A stretch of 64,000 nucleotides of DNA from Myxococcales bacterium (GTDB lineage Bacteria > Myxococcota > Myxococcia > Myxococcales > Myxococcaceae), in assembly GCA_030681895.1 (NCBI GenBank), contig JAUXRI010000090.1, forward strand, positions 1-64,000, written 5' to 3'. The first letter of the stretch is position 1. Every line of letters begins with the position of its first letter. Shown here in pieces: positions 60,801 to 64,000 of the stretch. The notes under the pieces were generated by a model. That model saw only the letters and a list, made by a program, of their open reading frames with translations. It was not told the DNA's origin and searched no databases. Made by a program: the position numbers and the translations under genes.

Positions 60801-61365
60801 CGACGTCGACGGACGCAGGCGTGAAGCCCTCGGCGAAGAACGCCAGCTGGAACGCGCCCTGCGGCAGCTCTCCGAGCACGAAGGTCCCGTCGTCGCCGGT
60901 CCGGGTGTTCCACGGAGCGCCGGGGACGAAGACGGTCGTCCCTCCCAGCCCGCCCGGCCCATCCACGCCGGCGCGGGTGACACGGCCCCGCACCGCGCCG
61001 TTGCGCGACAACACGACCTGCCCCAGCGAGACGTCACGCCCCATTCGGGCCCCGATGGCTTCGAGTGAGAAGAAGCGCTGGCGCTCGGGCCGCCCATCGC
61101 CGTCCGCGTCGGACGCGAGCAGGAGCTTGCCTGTCGACGCCGTGAGCCCCAGGAGCGTGAACCGGCCCTCGGTATCGGCGGTCGCTTCGAGCGCCGAGCC
61201 CGAGACGGTCGCCCGGCCACGAGGTGCTGGCTGAAACCCCGGCTGGCCGGTGACGGCGACGACGAGCGTGCCCTGAATCGTCCCCGGGCCCGGTGGCGGA
61301 GGAAGGGTCAGCTCGAGGCACGACGACGACAGCACGACTGCGACGAGCCAGGTACGACGAATCAT
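57892..61365 (-). CDS. Large surface lipoprotein with carboxypeptidase-like domains and GGS repeat
   Basis: 1157 residues. Signal with lipobox-like LSSSC, then two or three carboxypeptidase-regulatory-like beta domains (about 25-300; GTIQGTLVVAVTGQPG, GRFTLLGLTAST, GAVRGRVTRAG, GTFVLGELPQGAFQ). Residues about 315-410 are ten GGSAGGSTA repeats. The remaining 745 residues are beta-rich, with PKD/Ig-like features (YRWTQRTGPPVTLSTN, GPPVARFTPDGGLIAGGQLVSL) and propeller-like strands near the C-terminus. No enzyme motif. Start ATG 61365 (MIRRTWLV) with GGGGG upstream. Divergent from the FG-GAP gene, 72 bp apart. A cell-surface adhesin-like role is plausible but unproven. Confidence 0.8.
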   Translation of the reverse strand: MIRRTWLVAVVLSSSCLELTLPPPPGPGTIQGTLVVAVTGQPGFQPAPRGRATVSGSALEATADTEGRFTLLGLTASTGKLLLASDADGDGRPERQRFFSLEAIGARMGRDVSLGQVVLSRNGAVRGRVTRAGVDGPGGLGGTTVFVPGAPWNTRTGDDGTFVLGELPQGAFQLAFFAEGFTPASVDVELGPAEEKTLPAVRLEPGATSPASVKGQLKVLGGAPAGDAQARLRGTSGERMLPVDAEGRFAATGLRAGLFSFAFEHPGAIGVSFINVLLPPGETDFGVIALADGTGRPISLFDTPPFDGGLGAGGGSAGGSTAGGSAGGSTAGGSAGGSTAGGSAGGSTAGGSAGGSTAGGSAGGSTAGGSAGGSTAGGSAGGSTAGGSAGGSTAGGSAGGSTAGGSAVDAGVVPIAVATGPAFVAANSLVTVSGSNSTGAFPLLYRWTQRTGPPVTLSTNNSFLSQTTFTAPAIGNVVELELVVVDQLGVSSAPSSVRVGVGGPPVARFTPDGGLIAGGQLVSLTSTSFDDAGLPIVAFDWQLATGTGGVLTIDGGLATWRAPAVAFGSPDLLGSVSLSVTNSIGVRSAPSSQFWTVRGANPDNWSLDAGVLSPIAVGRTPPTVVLRSAVTTSIPSPQYTLAWSCTPSMPLIGANGASPQFLAPAVVGPNVPVSCVVQATGQAPLDPPVLSATAALILNDAADPQLVSSSVDLARASTFGFRVTGDELLSGAGRNGGCTFALGVVVGKSVLFGYRDTPTEFTACSPIDVTLTDRATPANTSVALRVGSNNNTVVQTVWAGPFESSSAFDDPRPIVAALGVLPEARQELFGVNPSTTPGFELVGTQGGRLVRFAGLDLAATQATCAPTCSLTSTPSLSGLTAEASPRGTRVSWSGAELLVATSSDGGFGTTYARRSPSGTWSTFPGVAGVPNAWNDTLRSVRLSGGELLVDTLSTDLQSVLATEPAATGLGTVSLAASQQNRVFAATGPTKQLLIRERNPLTLVWTTRPSTFTNVTSILPIPHFGGVQFVAVEEGVGGALSLQRIDGPGGNSVFTIGPVQGYDVVTFGETTFLVFSAGGDVRFQWLRYGPLGGGSGFTDFGGPPRVGFTAPYPVMLDATPSCEAAWPRLTIVNEALVITWQERCPPATQWKVMARVVR
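60154..60423. repeat. 27-bp tandem repeat, ten copies
   Basis: Ten head-to-tail units of the form CCGTCGAGCCACC followed by TGCGCTGCCACC encode GGSAGGSTA on the minus strand. Units differ only at scattered third positions (GTCGAG/GTGGAG/GTTGAG, CCACCGGC/CCGCCCGC). In-frame and recombination-prone. Confidence 0.92.
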
Positions 61366-61437
61366 GGAGCCCCCCGGCCAGGCCTGGCCGATGTTTCCTG
61401 CTGCAGCAGGGTGACTTCTGCGCATGGAGAGTGTGTG

Positions 61438-64000
61438 TTGGCAACCGTGGCTGCCTTCCCATCGAAACGTCTTCGAGCAGGGGCCATCCTTTTTGCGCTC
61501 CTCGTCCTGGGTCCTTCGCCGGCGTCGCCGCCCAGCTCAGGCGGCGCGCTCCCGTCGTGGAGAGAGGGCCTCGCCGCTCGTCTGGCCGCCGCGGAGTACC
61601 AGCCCTCACCGGGAACCTCGGGCCCGTCGGCGCCCAATCGCGCGCACGGGCTCCGGCTCTCGTGGCGTGACGACGGCGTCGCGGTCGATGACCGGCTGAG
61701 CGGTGAGCGGCTCGTCACGCTGACGACGCTTGGGCTGGGCCGCGACGCACACCTCGAGCCGCTCGGAACCGCGCGCGCGCAGCTCACCTCGAGTGGGCGG
61801 GTCGAGCGTACGTGGCCGCAGCTGACGGAGTGGTGGCTCAACTCGGCCGACGGCGCCGAGCAGGGGTGGACGCTCGTCGAACGGCCTTCAGGCCAGGGCT
61901 CGCTGGTGCTGCAGGTCGCGGTGGCCGGCGCCGAGGTGCTCGCGACGGGCGACGGGCTCGCGCTCGAGTCGAAGGCGGGGCGCGTGTTGTCATACGGGCA
62001 CCTCGCCGCGCGCGACGCTGCTGGCCGCGAGCTCGCCGCGCACCTCGCCGTCGACCCTCAGGGATTTCGCCTCGAGGTCGACGACGACGACGCCAGCTAC
62101 CCCATCGTCATCGACCCGCTGCTCACGTCGGCGAGCTGGATCACCGAGGGAAACCAGCTGCTCGCCGCGTTCGGCTACAGCGTGGCCAGCGCGGGCGACG
62201 TCAACGGCGACGGCTTCTCTGATGTCATCGTCGGCGCGCACCTCTTCGACAACGGCTTCACCGACGAGGGTCAGGCCTTCGTCTATCACGGCAGCGCGGC
62301 TGGCCTCTCGACCACCCCAGCGTGGACGGCCGATTCTGATCAACCTCTGGCGTACTTCGGCCAGAGCGTCGCGAGCGCAGGCGACGTCAACGACGACGGC
62401 TTCTCGGACGTCATCATCGGTGCGCCGCAGTACACCAACGACCAGACGCAAGAGGGGCGTGTCTTCGTCTACCTGGGCAGCGCGACCGGGCTCTCGTCGA
62501 TGCCTTGGACGACCGAGCGCAACGTCGCCAACGCCTCGTTCGGCGCGAGCGTCGCGAGTGCCGGAGACGTCGACGACGATGGCTACTCCGACATCATCAT
62601 CGGCGCCTTTCGCACGCCGATGGGAGGCCTCGCGGTCGTGCATCGCGGTGGGCCCGGGGGCCTGGACCCGATGGCCGCGTGGGAGACGGGAACGCCCCAG
62701 ATGGGCGCGGCCTTTGGCGTGAGCGTCGCGAGCGCCGGTGACGTCAACGGCGACGGCTACTCGGACATCATCGTCGGCGCCTCGTCGTACGACCAGGGCC
62801 AGACCGATGAGGGTCAGGCCTTCATCTACCGCGGCGGTCCCGCCGGCCCCGAGATCAACGCCGCGTGGATCGTCGAGGGCAACCAGGACGACGCGCGCCT
62901 GGGCTCGAGCGTCGCGAGCGCCGGTGACGTCAACGGCGACGGCCTCTCTGATGTCCTCGTCGGCGTCCGTGGGTACACGAATGGTCACCTGAACGAGGGC
63001 CGGGTGCTCGGCTTCTACGGGCGCACGGGAGCGTTGTTCACCACCTCGTCGTGGCAGTTCGAGTCGAACCAGGACGGCGCGCTGATGGGCTCGAGCGTCG
63101 CGAGCGCGGGCGACGTCAACGGTGACGGCTTCTCCGACGTCCTCGTCGGGGCGCCCTCGTTCGATGGCGTCGTCACCAACGAGGGCCGCGTCTCGCTCTT
63201 CTTCGGCGGAGCGGCGGGGCTCGGCACGGCGCCCGCGTGGTCGACGAGCGGGCAGGCGCTGTCGTCCTTCGGCGCCAGCGTCGCGTCGGCAGGCGACGTC
63301 AATGGTGATGGCTTTTCCGACGTCATCATCGGCGCGGCTGACCACGACAACGGCGCGACCGACGAAGGCCGGGCGGTCGTCTTCCTCGGGTACGCGTCTG
63401 GCCTCCCCGTTGGCACCACCTGGAGCGTCTCGGGCCCGCAGGCGGCCGCGTTGCTGGGCTCGAGCGTCGCCTCGGCTGGTGACGTCAACGGCGACGGCTA
63501 CTCCGACATCCTCGTCAGCGCGCCACAGTTCGACCGCGGCGGTGCCGATGAAGGGGTGGTGTTCCTCTACCTCGGGAGCCCCACCGGCGTGCCCACCGGC
63601 ACCCCCAGCGTGACACTCGAAGGAAGCCAGGCCTCTTCGTTCTTCGGGTACAGCGTTGCGAGCGCCGGTGACGTGAACGGCGATGGGTTCGGCGACGTCA
63701 TCATCGGCGCCTTCGGGTACGACGACCCGCAAATGAACGAGGGGCGCGTGTCCGTCTACCTCGGAGCTGCCGTGAGCCCGCTCGGCCTGCCTCCGTGGAC
63801 CGTCGAGTCGAACCAGGAAGATTCCAACTTCGGACTGAGCGTGGCGAGCGCCGGCGACGTGAACGGCGACGGCTACTCGGACGTCATCGTCGGGGCGCCC
63901 CGCTTCGATGGCTTGGTCACCGATGAGGGCGCGGCGTTCGTCTATCTCGGCAGCGCGACCGGGCTGACGACCCAGCGCTGGACGACGACCTCGAACCAAC
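61438..64000 (+). CDS. FG-GAP repeat (integrin-alpha-like propeller) protein, 3' end outside window
   Basis: 854 codons visible, open to the right edge. The best start is TTG 61438, with GGAGAG six bases upstream; it gives a signal peptide (RAGAILFALLVLGPSPAS). Residues about 35-245 form a beta-rich N-terminal domain ending DDDASYPIVIDPLL, a pattern often found before FG-GAP propellers. Ten FG-GAP repeats of about 61 residues follow (from about 62190), each with SVASAGDVNGDGxSDVIVGA, whose DxNGDGxxD loop binds Ca2+. The repeats alone could close a seven-bladed propeller and continue. The frame is the only one encoding these motifs; the long open minus-strand frame is its antisense. Secreted or surface exposed by inference. 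Confidence 0.85.
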   Translation, partial: MATVAAFPSKRLRAGAILFALLVLGPSPASPPSSGGALPSWREGLAARLAAAEYQPSPGTSGPSAPNRAHGLRLSWRDDGVAVDDRLSGERLVTLTTLGLGRDAHLEPLGTARAQLTSSGRVERTWPQLTEWWLNSADGAEQGWTLVERPSGQGSLVLQVAVAGAEVLATGDGLALESKAGRVLSYGHLAARDAAGRELAAHLAVDPQGFRLEVDDDDASYPIVIDPLLTSASWITEGNQLLAAFGYSVASAGDVNGDGFSDVIVGAHLFDNGFTDEGQAFVYHGSAAGLSTTPAWTADSDQPLAYFGQSVASAGDVNDDGFSDVIIGAPQYTNDQTQEGRVFVYLGSATGLSSMPWTTERNVANASFGASVASAGDVDDDGYSDIIIGAFRTPMGGLAVVHRGGPGGLDPMAAWETGTPQMGAAFGVSVASAGDVNGDGYSDIIVGASSYDQGQTDEGQAFIYRGGPAGPEINAAWIVEGNQDDARLGSSVASAGDVNGDGLSDVLVGVRGYTNGHLNEGRVLGFYGRTGALFTTSSWQFESNQDGALMGSSVASAGDVNGDGFSDVLVGAPSFDGVVTNEGRVSLFFGGAAGLGTAPAWSTSGQALSSFGASVASAGDVNGDGFSDVIIGAADHDNGATDEGRAVVFLGYASGLPVGTTWSVSGPQAAALLGSSVASAGDVNGDGYSDILVSAPQFDRGGADEGVVFLYLGSPTGVPTGTPSVTLEGSQASSFFGYSVASAGDVNGDGFGDVIIGAFGYDDPQMNEGRVSVYLGAAVSPLGLPPWTVESNQEDSNFGLSVASAGDVNGDGYSDVIVGAPRFDGLVTDEGAAFVYLGSATGLTTQRWTTTSNQ
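62190..63900. repeat. About 183-bp coding repeats (FG-GAP, ten copies)
   Basis: The stretch encoding SVASAGDVNGDGxSDVIVGA recurs about every 183 bp (near 62194, 62383, 62563, 62740, 62920, 63110, 63295, 63480, 63670, 63858). DNA identity is high in the GDVNGDG core and low between cores, consistent with old protein repeats rather than recent duplication. Confidence 0.85.

Noticed and set aside
61990-63999. Long minus-strand open frame of 669 codons
   Set aside because: It is antisense to the FG-GAP repeats and exists because the repeats avoid stops in that frame; the plus frame carries all recognisable motifs.

Overview
The window is high-GC DNA with the hallmarks of a myxobacterium (Myxococcota, probably order Myxococcales). 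These are two large Ser/Thr protein kinases, many lipoproteins with Asp-Ala-Gly or Gly-Gly-Ser linkers, a MYXO-CTERM-like C-terminus, a TIGR02996-type protein, PEGA/TPR proteins, hybrid histidine kinases, and dense packing with GTG/TTG starts. The species cannot be named from sequence alone. I count 45 protein genes (the first and last cut by the window edges), no RNA genes, no CRISPR array and no insertion sequence.

Layout. 1-4.75 kb: a lipoprotein fragment, a small membrane protein, a short-chain dehydrogenase with a clear promoter and twin operator-like palindromes, aceK (isocitrate dehydrogenase kinase/phosphatase) and a divergent MaoC-like protein. 4.8-9.4 kb: a TPR lipoprotein, an AT-hook coiled-coil protein behind a LexA-box-like palindrome, and an overlapping pair made of a TPR membrane protein and a DAG-linker lipoprotein. 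9.4-15.4 kb: kinase with PEGA-like tail, secreted PHP/CehA-type hydrolase, and a kinase with an N-terminal zinc-finger-like segment and a TPR C-terminus. 15.4-22.5 kb: hflX, a DUF1304 membrane protein, a HEAT-repeat protein, a PEGA protein and a MopE-like Cys-rich lipoprotein. 22.5-30 kb: a 2113-residue teneurin-like RHS lipoprotein and a receiver-histidine kinase.

30.2-35.8 kb holds a complete hybOABCD-type operon: Tat-exported [NiFe] hydrogenase small subunit, FeS subunit, NrfD-like membrane subunit, large subunit and its maturation protease. No hyp genes are in the window. A His-rich NicO/UreH-like metal transporter lies 4 kb downstream. Between them is a 1050-residue protein with a papain-like Cys/His/Asp motif, an internal duplication and a hydrophobic C-terminal region, the best candidate here for an undescribed effector, followed by an outer-membrane-like protein.

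40.6-64 kb is mixed: DUF362 Tat protein, TIGR02996 protein, HpnB-like glycosyltransferase, YkgJ-type Cys-cluster protein with an apparent CTG start, LURP-one-like protein, DAG lipoprotein, a protein of unknown family, DUF427 protein, PAS hybrid histidine kinase, a Na+/solute symporter overlapping a GH5 glycosidase, a lipoprotein that looks like a dead metzincin, a CHRD-like lipoprotein overlapping a short-chain dehydrogenase, a membrane-anchored FMN glutamate-synthase-domain protein, a PNPOx-like flavoprotein, a repeat-bearing lipoprotein, and an FG-GAP propeller protein running off the right edge.
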